Shown here one piece after another: positions 53,896-63,193 of a stretch of 64,000 nucleotides of DNA (position 1 is its first letter; each line of letters starts with the position of its first letter). The notes under the pieces are model-generated. The model saw only the letters and a program-made list of their open reading frames with translations, was not told where the DNA came from and searched no databases. Source of the stretch: Oscillospiraceae bacterium (GTDB taxonomy: Bacteria > Bacillota > Clostridia > Oscillospirales > Oscillospiraceae); the NCBI GenBank assembly GCA_009777775.1, contig WRLE01000008.1, positions 62,001-126,000 of the forward strand. Reading direction: 5' to 3'. The position numbers and the translations under genes are program-made.

Positions 53896-53955
53896 AATGA
53901 CCTCAAAGTCATATGACTTTAAGGTCATTATAATCATGATTATATCATTTGTCAA
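53896..53955 (-). promoter_or_regulatory. consensus promoter with 34-bp TetR operator
   Basis: Minus strand: TTGACA (53950-53955), a 17-bp spacer, then TATAAT (53927-53932). The palindrome 53896-53929 consists of AATGACCTCAAAGTCAT against its complement with a single mismatch, and it overlaps the -10 box. Confidence 0.85.
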
Positions 53956-54021
53956 TAGTTATTTCTTATTAATCACGCAGCTTGATAGAGGTCGCTTCAT
54001 GAAATGTGATAATAATGCAAT

Positions 54022-54309
54022 TTATCCATCAAGCCATTCTATCTGTCTCTCCACTTCCCAAAACTTTTTTCCATCAAAAATAGGTGCATCGAGAAATGCT
54101 TCGGCACACTCATACATTGAATCAGCCGACACCTCCCAAATATAACCCTCAAAGGGAATAATTGAAGACTCCCATTGATCTAGAACCATAAAGTGTTTTC
54201 CATTCTCGTACCAACCTTGTAGAAATAATTTACGATTTTTATAAGCGAATACAAGCTCTTGCCCAGTTGATAGAGTATCGAGAAACTCATTGACATTACC
54301 ATTTATCAT
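54022..54309 (-). CDS. small uncharacterised protein
   Basis: A 95-residue soluble protein of no family I recognise. The ATG at 54309 has AAAGGGG about 9 nt upstream; a longer frame to 54465 lacks support. It is rich in Trp, Tyr and Glu (LQGWYENGKHFMVLDQWE), with a compact alpha/beta look resembling small immunity-like proteins. No partner gene is adjacent on the same strand. The sequence from 54310 to 54616 holds the divergent promoter at 54532. Confidence 0.6.
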   Translation of the reverse strand: MINGNVNEFLDTLSTGQELVFAYKNRKLFLQGWYENGKHFMVLDQWESSIIPFEGYIWEVSADSMYECAEAFLDAPIFDGKKFWEVERQIEWLDG

Positions 54310-54531
54310 GTTGTCACAACCCCTTTGAAATATTTTTGTACTCGTAATTAAACTAATATTGGCCCAATTCTTATATCGATGAGACTTTCTTGTTACTTTA
54401 AATTGGGAAAATTCCATTTCCCATCTGTATGATATGCGTTTCGTATTAACATAGAAGCGGTACAATAATTTTATTTCCCAATTTGTCTCGCTTCCTTTCT
54501 GCTCTTTTAAGCATTTTATAATTACCGTGTG

Positions 54532-54560
54532 TTGACAATACTGACCTTAGTGCATACAAT
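54532..54560 (+). promoter_or_regulatory. consensus promoter of the GNAT-like gene
   Basis: TTGACA (54532-54537), a 17-bp spacer, then TACAAT (54555-54560), 57 bp before the ATG at 54617. Confidence 0.75.
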
Positions 54561-54616
54561 AAACAAAACAATCATGGAAGTGGATTCTCTCCACCTAGAA
54601 GGAGACTAAACGGAAT

Positions 54617-55219
54617 ATGAATAAAACGTTAATACGATATAAGCTTTTCTCTTTGATTTTTAAAGACGATATTAAACGAAATCGCGAAGAATCAGCAGCC
54701 GCAAGAAGTAAACAAATAGAATATGAAAAACTCATAAAACAGTACGATTTTTTTAGTAATCTTTTTGATGATACTAGTAATCATAGCATTATTGGCATCG
54801 AAAAAAACGAGCTTGACGATATTATGTACGTTGCAGAAAGAATAACATCAAATGATATGTCTATCGAATTATATAGTACTAACTACCAACGCAATCGACC
54901 AAAGCTTGAAGGATATATAGGTAATAATTATACTGAAACTTATGAAATCGAGTCTCATTATATATGGATTAGTGATATGTTCGCAATTCGTGAGAATAAT
55001 GGGAACGGAAAGATATTATTACAGAATTTGATTAAAATAGCAAAAAAGTTAAATACTGTCTATGATATGAATATAATTCACATAAGTGGAGAGCTATCTT
55101 GGGTGGACGAACATATATTTGCGAAATTGAAGCACTTTTACGAAAAGAATGGATTTGAAGTAATGTTTAACGATGACAATAAAAAAGGACGAATACGATA
55201 TAATTTATTACCTGAATAG
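54617..55219 (+). CDS. GNAT-like acetyltransferase
   Basis: A 200-residue protein. The first 50 residues are a basic helix-rich extension. The C-terminal part looks like a GNAT fold: FAIRENNGNGKILLQNLIKIA resembles the acetyl-CoA loop, and HFYEKNGFEVMF is the usual closing strand. Overall similarity is weak and the Q/RxxGxG/A loop is irregular (NNGNGK). GAAGGAG precedes the ATG and a strong promoter lies upstream. It is followed 125 bp later by the restriction-modification enzyme on the same strand, so co-transcription is possible. Confidence 0.6.
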   Translation: MNKTLIRYKLFSLIFKDDIKRNREESAAARSKQIEYEKLIKQYDFFSNLFDDTSNHSIIGIEKNELDDIMYVAERITSNDMSIELYSTNYQRNRPKLEGYIGNNYTETYEIESHYIWISDMFAIRENNGNGKILLQNLIKIAKKLNTVYDMNIIHISGELSWVDEHIFAKLKHFYEKNGFEVMFNDDNKKGRIRYNLLPE

Positions 55220-55344
55220 CCAATACAAAATTCAAACTAAGACAAACAACTAACCTTACAATAATAAAAGACGAATAAATAAAAAAGAAGCATATCTTAT
55301 TACAACAAGAACACATTCATATTGTTATTCACATGGAGCATACA

Positions 55345-58300
55345 ATGACCGAACACGTACTCGAATATTATAAATCCGTCTGTGAAGCATATCGGCTTGG
55401 GAACATCGAAACCTCATATAATGCGCCGATTATAGTTTTGCTGACGCATTTTGGCTGCTCGGCACGGGATATGTCCGGTGAGCGTAGCGGTCAGGTGGGG
55501 GAGAACATCGATATAAAGCTCTGGCACAGCGATACCGATGTGACTGAGACCGAGCCCTTTGCAGGAATTGAAATCAAGAAAGCAAACGGCATTGATGCCA
55601 GAGCACGAAAGCAGATAAAGACGGAAGCTGATCGCTACGGCAATGCAATTTTGACAGATAATTTAATCTGGCAGTTCTGGCGCTCTGGTGAAGAAAAAAT
55701 GTATTCTGGCGTGGAGCTAATGGTGAAAAACGGAGATGAGCTAGAACTCCGCAATGAAAACATTGAGCTATTTATCACCCTAATCGAAGACTTTATTCTA
55801 AGAGACCCAGCACAAATCAAATCCTCCAACAAACTTGCTGAGTATATGGCAATGCATGCAAGAACCATCCGAGGTGTTATAACAGGTATACTTAAAGACG
55901 ACGGTAATGGGAATCCTCTAGTGGACGAAAGGCAAACATCCTTGCCAATGTTTCCAGAGTTATATGGTTTGTATAGTAGAATCAGGGACGATTTGCGTCC
56001 TGCGATGACAAGCCGCGACTTTGCTGATATGTATGCCCAGACGATTGTCTATGGACTGTTCATCGCCCGCTATAACGATAAAAAGCCGGAAACCTTCGAC
56101 AGATACGAGGCAATCGGCTATTTACAAGAGGAATCTCCCCTCTTAAAGCAATTTTTCATGCACATAGCCAGTTCGGGTAAAAAGCACCCCACCCTGGAAG
56201 CTGTTATCGATAAGCTCTGCGATTTATATAGAATTTGCATAATATCGGATTTACTGGAACAAGATGAGCATGAAGACACTATTATACATTTTTACGAAGA
56301 ATTTCTCACATATTATGACCCTGCGTTGCGAAAATCCCTTGGGGTGTTCTACACACCGACCCCTGTGGTGAGATATTTAGTTTCAACGGTAGACCGTATT
56401 CTGATAGAGGATTTTGGCATTGAGGGAGGTTTGTCCAACAACGAGCAATTGAATATTACAGTTCCTTCCGAGCAATATAGGATAGGTAACAACAGATATG
56501 CAGATACAAAGGAAGTAAGCGTTCCCCGTGTTGCTATCCTTGACCCAGCCTGTGGAACAGGCTCATTCGGAGCGGAAATCATAAAATATATAAAGGAAAC
56601 GTATTTCTCAGGATCGAGGGAAGCATTTTATAAAAGTTATATACAAAGCGAAAACGGCTTATTGTCACGCTTGATTGGCTTTGAAATTATGATGACTAGC
56701 TATGTGGTGGCTCACTTGAAAATCCGTCGCACAATCGATGAAACCCTCGGCGAAGCATCGGAAACCCAGCTGCCGACAAATATATTCCTCACCAACACCC
56801 TGGCACCACCCCACTCAAGCCTTGAGAGAAATGAGCAAATGACATTGTTCGACTTTTCGGCTGCAATAAGCGATGAAGCTTATTACGCAGACACTTGGAA
56901 AACCCGCAGACCTATAAAGGTGATAATAGGAAACCCACCGTATTTAAGAGACTCAAAAAATCCAAGCGATATTTCTATTTATAAAACAGAAACTGATGGC
57001 ATAGCAAGTTTCGGCGAACGCAAACATGGCTTGAATAATGATTATGTTTACTTTTTTCGGTTCGCAGAACAAATTGTCGAAAGTAACAACGATGGAATAG
57101 TTGCGTTTGTATCAGACAACAGTTATTTGCAAAGTCCAACTTTTCGTGGAATGAGGGCCAGTTTGCTTCGGACTTTCAACAAAATCTATATAATTGATTT
57201 GCACGGTAATTCAAATAAAAAAGAAACAAGCCCTGATGGCTCAAAAGATGAAAATATATTCGATATAATGCAAGGTGTCTCCCTCTTTATCGGTGTCAAA
57301 ACTACCACTAGCAAAGAATGGGCGAAAGTTTTTCATTGTGATTTATGGGGTACAAGAGAACATAAATTCCAGCAATTGAAAGATACCGATTTGAATTTTA
57401 TCGAATTAATTCCAGATTCAAAAATGGCTTATTTAATACCAACTAACAATAAAGATAACGAAATATATGAAAACGGTATTAGTATGGTTGATCTTTTTAC
57501 CACATATGTATCTGGAATACAGACAAACAACGATACCGCTGCCGTTACAGGAACAAAAGATGAACTAATAAAACGAATTGAGATAGTAAAAAACGCGACA
57601 ACTGATAAACCAATAGATGATCTTTGGAAAAAATATAGTACTGGACAATCAGCTCAGTCTATTCAAAATGATATCCTTTCTTCAGGTGGTCAAATTACCC
57701 AATTATTATATAGGCCTTTTGATAAGCGTTGGACATACTATTCAGGCATATCCTGTGGTTGGGTTTTTCGTCCCCGTGAAAAGAAAACAATCGGACACTT
57801 CATACAAACACCAACAAGCCCAATTGGCCAAAATATAGGATTGGTGTTTGCACGTACATCTCCGATTGCCTTAGATTACGCAATGATATTTATTACTGAT
57901 GCAATTATCGACCAAAGTGCGTTATCAACTTTGTCATCAACATACAGCTATGTTGCTCCCCTTTATCTTCACAACGAAACAGACGATACATGGACAGCAA
58001 ACTTCGACCCCAATGTGCTGACGCAACTCACAGAGTATTTAAACGAAAAGCCCAAACCCAATGATGTATTCGACTACATATACGGCATACTGTATGACCC
58101 CGTGTACCGTAAACGCTTCAATGAATTTCTCAAACGAGACTTCCCAAGAGTGCCGATAATTAACCGCCAAGCAGACAAAGACAATCCCGATGACTTTTTT
58201 GTAAGCGAAGAAATGTTCCATGCATATGTAGCAGCAGGGGAGCGACTGCGAAAGCTGCACCTGATGCAAATCAAAATCCCTTCGGAGCTGACAATAGAGC

Positions 58301-58566
58301 CGAACACTCCGGAAAACATGGAAATCGGTGTCATAAAATATAAAGACGGAGTGCTAAACATCAACCCAAAAAAGAAAATCCTCGGCATAAGCGAGGATGT
58401 CTGGAACTACCGAATCGGCGGATACCAAGTCCTAGATAAATGGCTAAAATCTCACAAAGGCGAGGAGTTGACAATCGACAGTTACCAGCACATATCAAAC
58501 ATAGCAGGTTTGCTAGCGGAAACCATCATAGTACAAGAGCAGCTGAGAGCGTTACATAGGCAATAA
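55345..58566 (+). CDS. single-chain restriction-modification enzyme (type ISP/IIG-like, N6-adenine)
   Basis: A 1073-residue enzyme joining nuclease, methyltransferase and specificity parts. A PD-(D/E)xK-like core near residues 60-85 reads FAGIEIKKANG. The helical spacer includes SRDFADMYAQTIVYGLFIARY. The SAM motif I is DPACGTGSFGAE (about residue 395) and motif IV is GNPPY (about 525), the adenine-N6 signature. The C-terminus (about 880-1070) matches the type ISP specificity region (PNDVFDYIYGILYDPVYR). The helicase domain of true type ISP enzymes is not evident, so a IIG-like shape is more likely. The ATG at 55345 lies 7 nt after GGAG. It appears intact, in contrast to the decayed C5 system at 35 kb. 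Confidence 0.85.
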   Translation: MTEHVLEYYKSVCEAYRLGNIETSYNAPIIVLLTHFGCSARDMSGERSGQVGENIDIKLWHSDTDVTETEPFAGIEIKKANGIDARARKQIKTEADRYGNAILTDNLIWQFWRSGEEKMYSGVELMVKNGDELELRNENIELFITLIEDFILRDPAQIKSSNKLAEYMAMHARTIRGVITGILKDDGNGNPLVDERQTSLPMFPELYGLYSRIRDDLRPAMTSRDFADMYAQTIVYGLFIARYNDKKPETFDRYEAIGYLQEESPLLKQFFMHIASSGKKHPTLEAVIDKLCDLYRICIISDLLEQDEHEDTIIHFYEEFLTYYDPALRKSLGVFYTPTPVVRYLVSTVDRILIEDFGIEGGLSNNEQLNITVPSEQYRIGNNRYADTKEVSVPRVAILDPACGTGSFGAEIIKYIKETYFSGSREAFYKSYIQSENGLLSRLIGFEIMMTSYVVAHLKIRRTIDETLGEASETQLPTNIFLTNTLAPPHSSLERNEQMTLFDFSAAISDEAYYADTWKTRRPIKVIIGNPPYLRDSKNPSDISIYKTETDGIASFGERKHGLNNDYVYFFRFAEQIVESNNDGIVAFVSDNSYLQSPTFRGMRASLLRTFNKIYIIDLHGNSNKKETSPDGSKDENIFDIMQGVSLFIGVKTTTSKEWAKVFHCDLWGTREHKFQQLKDTDLNFIELIPDSKMAYLIPTNNKDNEIYENGISMVDLFTTYVSGIQTNNDTAAVTGTKDELIKRIEIVKNATTDKPIDDLWKKYSTGQSAQSIQNDILSSGGQITQLLYRPFDKRWTYYSGISCGWVFRPREKKTIGHFIQTPTSPIGQNIGLVFARTSPIALDYAMIFITDAIIDQSALSTLSSTYSYVAPLYLHNETDDTWTANFDPNVLTQLTEYLNEKPKPNDVFDYIYGILYDPVYRKRFNEFLKRDFPRVPIINRQADKDNPDDFFVSEEMFHAYVAAGERLRKLHLMQIKIPSELTIEPNTPENMEIGVIKYKDGVLNINPKKKILGISEDVWNYRIGGYQVLDKWLKSHKGEELTIDSYQHISNIAGLLAETIIVQEQLRALHRQ

Positions 58567-58759
58567 AATAATCACTAAGCCTAACAATTATATGCTCCCC
58601 TTGAAGTATATTGTGGGAAAAAAACCACTCAAACCAAAACACATACGAATGGTATACCAATCACTGCTCATAAATGGAACAATAGCTTACACTTTATTTC
58701 AATCCATGATAGATTTATTACGATACATATAAAATTTTGGACTATTAATATGAAGGTAT

Positions 58760-58960
58760 ATGAGTATGGATGCTAAAAATGCAAAAGGCAACTTCATTTT
58801 TTATCTTGTACTTACATTATTTTGTATAGGATTTCTAGCATATTTCACCATACGCGATGATATTCGTAGCTTCACCTTTTTAGTGCTTGCAGTAGGTAAC
58901 ACTGCTCATTGCATCAAGTATTTAATCCGATATAAAAAGGCAACAAAAAAGCAAGACTAA
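58760..58960 (+). CDS. small two-helix membrane protein
   Basis: A 66-residue protein with two membrane segments (about residues 10-28 and 37-53) and a Lys-rich tail (YKKATKKQD). GAAGG precedes the start. The family is unknown. It stands alone between the restriction enzyme and a minus-strand ATPase gene. The 193 bp upstream show no other feature. Confidence 0.6.
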   Translation: MSMDAKNAKGNFIFYLVLTLFCIGFLAYFTIRDDIRSFTFLVLAVGNTAHCIKYLIRYKKATKKQD

Positions 58961-59037
58961 TGCTTCGTCTCTGCGCTACTCTCCACGTAGTTGCTGTTTT
59001 CCAAGATTAACGGGTGACTGCAATATATTCATGCTAC

Positions 59038-59080
59038 CTCCATCGCGACTTCGCAGGTTTTCTTGTGAAAAGCGATGGAG
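59038..59080. terminator. hairpin after the small membrane protein gene
   Basis: CTCCATCGC pairs with GCGATGGAG around a 25-nt loop. It lies between convergent genes and probably limits read-through. Confidence 0.5.
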
Positions 59081-59133
59081 TATTTATATATGCGAGTGTA
59101 GCTTTCCTGCGTCCGATTGTGGACATATCACCT

Positions 59134-60726
59134 TTACTCTACCAGCATTTCGATTTCGTCCCTTCCTAGAAATGCAAAAGCGGCTTTGTAAATCTCTTTC
59201 CCGCTGCTTTGAAATTTGTCAGCGTAACCCTTGTTATTAATCTGTTCCATTGCTTCCATAAGAGCCTTGTCAAATAACCCTCGTTTTGTCTCGTTGCTAG
59301 CGTCTCTTGGACAGTCTTCGTATTTAAGCTCTATTACATAAACTTTATCATCAAGCTCCAGTACAGCATCGATTCTTCCCCTGGATGTGGAAACTTCAAC
59401 ATCCATATCAAAGCCAAGGAGAGTCATCACCACATAGAAAATTGAATGATAATATGCTTCTGCTTTTACATGGAGTTCATATGGAATCGATGCGAAAAGG
59501 CTACGCAACAATTCCAGCATTTTCGTCAATTCACCTAGCTGTAATGCATCTTTCATTCCTCTGTATGAAATATCTGCCAAGGTTTCTCCGCTTTCGGTTA
59601 ATTCGGATAATAGTTGCATGGTGAACGCTTCCCTGACTTCCAGATTTGGAATATCTAGACGGTACACCGAGGGACCATCTTGGAATATTACTTCCTTAAC
59701 AGTAAGATACCCTGTTTGGAACAAGAGAGGTTCAAGCTCCATTTTGTTTATGTCAAAGGTTTCCAGCACCCGACTGCTGATTTCCATGTTTTTTAGTTTC
59801 ATGAACGATTCTGGTTTATTTTTAATGATCTCAATGAAAAATTTCGGTGATCCGCTCGTATACCAAAAACTCTCGATTTGTTTGAGTTCAAATAGACACA
59901 GGAGGGAAAACGGGTTGAGCATTTTTCTTTTTCCATCCCATGAATAACCATCGTACCAACGTAAAATAACATCGGATATACTGTCGTAATGCCTAAAATT
60001 ATCCAGCGTTGAAAGATGCTTAATATGCTCGCTGAAATGCTGTTCGAGGCTCTCCACGGGTATACCGCATATATCGGCGTATTTATCAGCCAATGTGATG
60101 TCTGTCAGATTATTTAACTCAGAAAAAATCGAAGTTTTCGTAAAGCGTGACACTCCAGTGATAAACACAAACCTCAAGTATGGATCCATTGGTTTTAGTA
60201 CTCCGTAAAACCTTCTTAGTACTTCTCGGTTAGCTTCCGCCACTTCGACATCATTCATGTTGTCTAATATTGGTTTGTCATACTCATCGATGAGGACAAC
60301 AACACGTTCATTGTATTTTTTATAAAGCTCATTTATTAACGTGATAAAAGCGTCAGATGGAGTTTTATCTTTTATTTCAATACTTTCTTGTAGATAGAGT
60401 CTTATTATATCCGATAAAAGCGATTCCTTGAATATCTCTGGAGTTTCAGTAGCAATTCTACTCAGATCAATCTTTATAACCGGATGCTTTTTGAAATCGA
60501 AATCCGAATCATATATCCACAAGCCTTTGAAGAGTTCTTTGTCTCCACTGAATGCTTCGCCGATTGTATCTAACAAAAGGGATTTTCCGAATCTTCGCGG
60601 TCGTGAGAGGAAATAATTGCTTGCACCATGTATTAAATTGTATATATGCTGAGTTTTATCAATGTATATACAATCGTCCTCGAGTATTTTGCGAAAACTC
60701 TGTATACCAACCGGCATTTTTTTCAT
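59134..60726 (-). CDS. AAA-ATPase-like protein with PD-(D/E)xK nuclease domain
   Basis: A 530-residue member of the AAA-ATPase_like (PF09820) plus PDDEXK_9 family, frequent in multiple copies in Clostridia and Bacteroidetes. The N-terminus has the diagnostic VGIQSFRKILEDD and YIDKTQHIYNLI. The Walker A is RPRRFGKSLLLDT (about residues 40-52) and the Walker B-like segment is VVVLIDEYDKPI. The C-terminal nuclease core is GRIDAVLEL then VYVIELKYE (about 450-475). The role is unresolved. GGGAGG precedes the ATG. Confidence 0.88.
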   Translation of the reverse strand: MKKMPVGIQSFRKILEDDCIYIDKTQHIYNLIHGASNYFLSRPRRFGKSLLLDTIGEAFSGDKELFKGLWIYDSDFDFKKHPVIKIDLSRIATETPEIFKESLLSDIIRLYLQESIEIKDKTPSDAFITLINELYKKYNERVVVLIDEYDKPILDNMNDVEVAEANREVLRRFYGVLKPMDPYLRFVFITGVSRFTKTSIFSELNNLTDITLADKYADICGIPVESLEQHFSEHIKHLSTLDNFRHYDSISDVILRWYDGYSWDGKRKMLNPFSLLCLFELKQIESFWYTSGSPKFFIEIIKNKPESFMKLKNMEISSRVLETFDINKMELEPLLFQTGYLTVKEVIFQDGPSVYRLDIPNLEVREAFTMQLLSELTESGETLADISYRGMKDALQLGELTKMLELLRSLFASIPYELHVKAEAYYHSIFYVVMTLLGFDMDVEVSTSRGRIDAVLELDDKVYVIELKYEDCPRDASNETKRGLFDKALMEAMEQINNKGYADKFQSSGKEIYKAAFAFLGRDEIEMLVE

Positions 60727-60769
60727 ACTGCACCTCCCAATGGAATAGTATTATTCAAACGGCTTTATG

Positions 60770-61294
60770 TTATGGTTTTATGTAGTGGCAAATATCAAGT
60801 GTTACATTGCCTTTTTCGTCTGGTTCTGTGAAACGAGGGCAGCCGTATCGTTCAAAGAACCAAATTGCTCCTTGCTCATCGGCTATTAATTCATAACCTT
60901 CTTCTTCAAGTTTTTTCGCGCATCTAGCCTCTTGCATATACACTTCTCCTTCATTTCCATATACCCAGCAAACGCCCAGTGAGCTTTCTGGAAAATCCGA
61001 AAATTCGAATCCTTCTGGTACAGCAGTATTTGGTGGCATAAACATACCAATCCAATATTCAAAGGCTTCTCCCTCTTTATGCCTCATTAGTCCAATGTAT
61101 GCATCGTTATCTGCGTAATCCTCAATTAGCTTTTCTCCAAGTATCTTTTCAAGCTCCTCAAACCAAGCATTCGCAAACCATTCTTCCCATTTATTTGAAA
61201 ATGCCCCATCAACTCGGTCTACATCGCCATATTTTTTTCCAATAAATCGTAAAGGTCCTACATCCTGCCTATATACATTCGTTATTTCACTCAT
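60770..61294 (-). CDS. GyrI-like small-molecule-binding protein
   Basis: A stand-alone effector-binding domain of 174 residues. Family features are LRFIGKKYGDVD at the start, AYIGLMRHKEGEAFEYWIGMF, and the closing WFFERYGCPRF with conserved Glu that contacts ligands in GyrI/Rob domains. The ATG at 61294 has AAAGGA about 9 nt upstream. No DNA-binding domain is attached, so it may act as a sensor partner or a cyclopropanoid/cationic drug hydrolase-like scavenger, as shown for some relatives. It is separated from its neighbours by its own spacing. Confidence 0.75.
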   Translation of the reverse strand: MSEITNVYRQDVGPLRFIGKKYGDVDRVDGAFSNKWEEWFANAWFEELEKILGEKLIEDYADNDAYIGLMRHKEGEAFEYWIGMFMPPNTAVPEGFEFSDFPESSLGVCWVYGNEGEVYMQEARCAKKLEEEGYELIADEQGAIWFFERYGCPRFTEPDEKGNVTLDICHYIKP

Positions 61295-61393
61295 AATAAA
61301 TTTTTCCTTTCTGTTACACATGCGGTATCTTTTTCAATTACACTAAATAAACTCACTATCAAAGATAATATCACACATTATGCTTATACACAA

Positions 61394-62155
61394 TTATATA
61401 AAGTTTTCATCTATTAGCCATTTTATCGTCGATTCTGCGTCTATGGATTCTATGGTATAGGTTGCTTGGGGAGCTTTGTCTGTCAGCGTTTTTATAATAG
61501 GAGCGAGGTCGATTATTCCGTCATTTGCTGCACTGTGGCTGTCGTTTATTCCGTCGTTGTTGTGCAAATGGACATGGGAGACAAGATGCGCCACATCATT
61601 CGTCCATTGTAAAAGGGTAATATCTTCTCGGAAAATTTCAGCATGTCCCAAGTCCAGGCACAGGCGAAAGCGTTCGTCATTTACTGCATTTACTATGTCA
61701 ACAATCGGGCTGGGTCCTGTTTCAAAAAGGTTTTCGATACATAGGCGCAAATCCTCTGGCTTGTCTGATAGAAACTCTTTCCAAAAGGGTATAGAGTGTT
61801 CAATGAACCAATTAATATTATATAAGATAGGTAAATTACCAGAGTGGACAATCATCGTGTTGATACCATATCCCCTCATAAGCTCATAGGCTTGATTAAA
61901 TCGTTTCATGGCGACTTCCACAATCATAGGGTCTATGGCAGCTGGGCATAGTTCATTGAGCGGAGCATGAAATGTAAATCGATTAGTCTTTTTCATATGC
62001 TCTCGAACAAGTAAATCCCATGTCTCAAAGTCATTGTCCATATTATATGCCGTACAAAACTCTGCAATTTCCAATCCCAAGCCGTGTTTTTTCGCCAGCT
62101 CGGCTGCGTTTTCCGCTACTGTGGAAATATACAGCTTATCTATGAAGTTTGTCAT
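61394..62155 (-). CDS. sugar phosphate isomerase/epimerase-type TIM barrel protein
   Basis: A 253-residue protein of the xylose-isomerase-like TIM barrel superfamily. Visible blocks are FTFHAPLNELCPAA, MIVHSGN, CIENLFETG (Glu metal ligand), LCLDLGHAEIF (Asp and His ligands) and SHVHLHNNDG, which together form the metal site. IESIDAE near the end offers the last Glu. The ATG at 62155 is preceded by AGGAAG. The substrate is unknown. It has no operon partner. Confidence 0.82.
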   Translation of the reverse strand: MTNFIDKLYISTVAENAAELAKKHGLGLEIAEFCTAYNMDNDFETWDLLVREHMKKTNRFTFHAPLNELCPAAIDPMIVEVAMKRFNQAYELMRGYGINTMIVHSGNLPILYNINWFIEHSIPFWKEFLSDKPEDLRLCIENLFETGPSPIVDIVNAVNDERFRLCLDLGHAEIFREDITLLQWTNDVAHLVSHVHLHNNDGINDSHSAANDGIIDLAPIIKTLTDKAPQATYTIESIDAESTIKWLIDENFI

Positions 62156-62337
62156 ATTGTCACTTCCTATGTTTAATATATTTACAATGCTCGATTTAAT
62201 ACTTTGCACTTATAACAAAGTAACACATTGGTCCATCGTCTGGATAGCTTCGTCGCAATGATTCTTGCGAAAACAGAACTATAATATAAATCTAGTTATG
62301 GTAAGTGTAAAGGTGTTTCGCTGTATTTTCGCACAAA

Positions 62338-62373
62338 AAAAGCACCGCAATTCTAGTGGTTGCAATGCTTTTC
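62338..62373 (-). terminator. terminator of tRNA-Trp
   Basis: Minus strand: AAAGCATTGCAA pairs with TTGCGGTGCTTT around CCACTAGAA, followed by a T run. It begins 5 bp after the tRNA. Confidence 0.8.
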
Positions 62374-62377
62374 GTTA

Positions 62378-62453
62378 TGGCAGGGGCAGAAGGACTTGAA
62401 CCCTCGGCACCTGGTTTTGGAGACCAGTGCTCTACCAACTGAGCTATACCCCT
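62378..62453 (-). tRNA. trpT: tRNA-Trp (anticodon CCA)
   Basis: A complete 76-nt cloverleaf with encoded CCA end. The acceptor AGGGGTA pairs with TGCCCCT, the anticodon stem-loop is CTGGTCTCCAAAACCAG with anticodon CCA, and the T loop is GGTTCAAGTCC. The discriminator base is G, as expected for bacterial tRNA-Trp. A terminator follows directly. Confidence 0.96.
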
Positions 62454-62563
62454 AAGTAGCGCAACTAAGCATATGCAAATCAGCAAGCGCAAGTCACAGA
62501 AAACTACCAGGAGAAACTATAACATAAGTTTATTTGAAAAACAATACCCTCTTGATATGTTTA

Positions 62564-63055
62564 TCAAAAATCCTCTGCTCGGCGACGTTTTATGAACTCT
62601 CTACGTTTTTCCCCTGCTTCCCATTCGATTCTTTGTTCTTCATTTTGAATAAGTAAACCAGGCACAGGCACAGGTTTTCCCTCTTCGTCGATTGCCACCA
62701 ATACAACATATGCCCGATTAATCATGTTTCTCTCGCCACAAAGGTTTTCTGCATATGTATCGACTTTTACCTCTATGGAAGTATTTCCCACATAGGTAAC
62801 ATTCCCTATTAACACAACCGTATCATTGGCATATGCAGGGGCTTTGAAGTGCAAATTATCAATGGAGACCGTTGTCACTTCATTGCCGCTATGTCGCCTT
62901 GCAACAACGGAAGCCACGATGTCAATCCATTCAACCAAGCGACCTCCGAACAATCGCCCATATCCGTTTATATCTCCAGACATCACAATTTGTATCTGCT
63001 CTGTCTGCGAGTCCGATACTCTTCTTTTTATTTGATTCACCATTTGCTCTGTCAT
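62564..63055 (-). CDS. hotdog-fold acyl-CoA thioesterase
   Basis: A 163-residue cytoplasmic thioesterase of the YciA/BFIT type that hydrolyses acyl-CoA. Motifs are MSGDINGYGRLFGGRLVEWID, where the conserved N/D-x-x-G-x-x-F-G-G-x block contains the active site, and TVSIDNLHFKAPAYA. The ATG at 63055 has GGAAAGG about 8 nt upstream and gives a cleaner N-terminus than 63085. The gene is monocistronic. Confidence 0.88.
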   Translation of the reverse strand: MTEQMVNQIKRRVSDSQTEQIQIVMSGDINGYGRLFGGRLVEWIDIVASVVARRHSGNEVTTVSIDNLHFKAPAYANDTVVLIGNVTYVGNTSIEVKVDTYAENLCGERNMINRAYVVLVAIDEEGKPVPVPGLLIQNEEQRIEWEAGEKRREFIKRRRAEDF

Positions 63056-63193
63056 ATTCGCCTTTCCTTCCAGGACCTGGAACATTAAATAATTGTAGTT
63101 ACACTATAATTATTATCGGAGTATTTTTGATATTAAGTTAGTATATTGGTCAGTTCCCACTGTGTTTCTAGTGTTCCCCCTGTATTTCCATTG

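Noticed and set aside
62292..62492. ORF with RGIAQLVEHW-like text over the tRNA
   Set aside because: Typical false ORF produced by tRNA sequence; the cloverleaf is complete.
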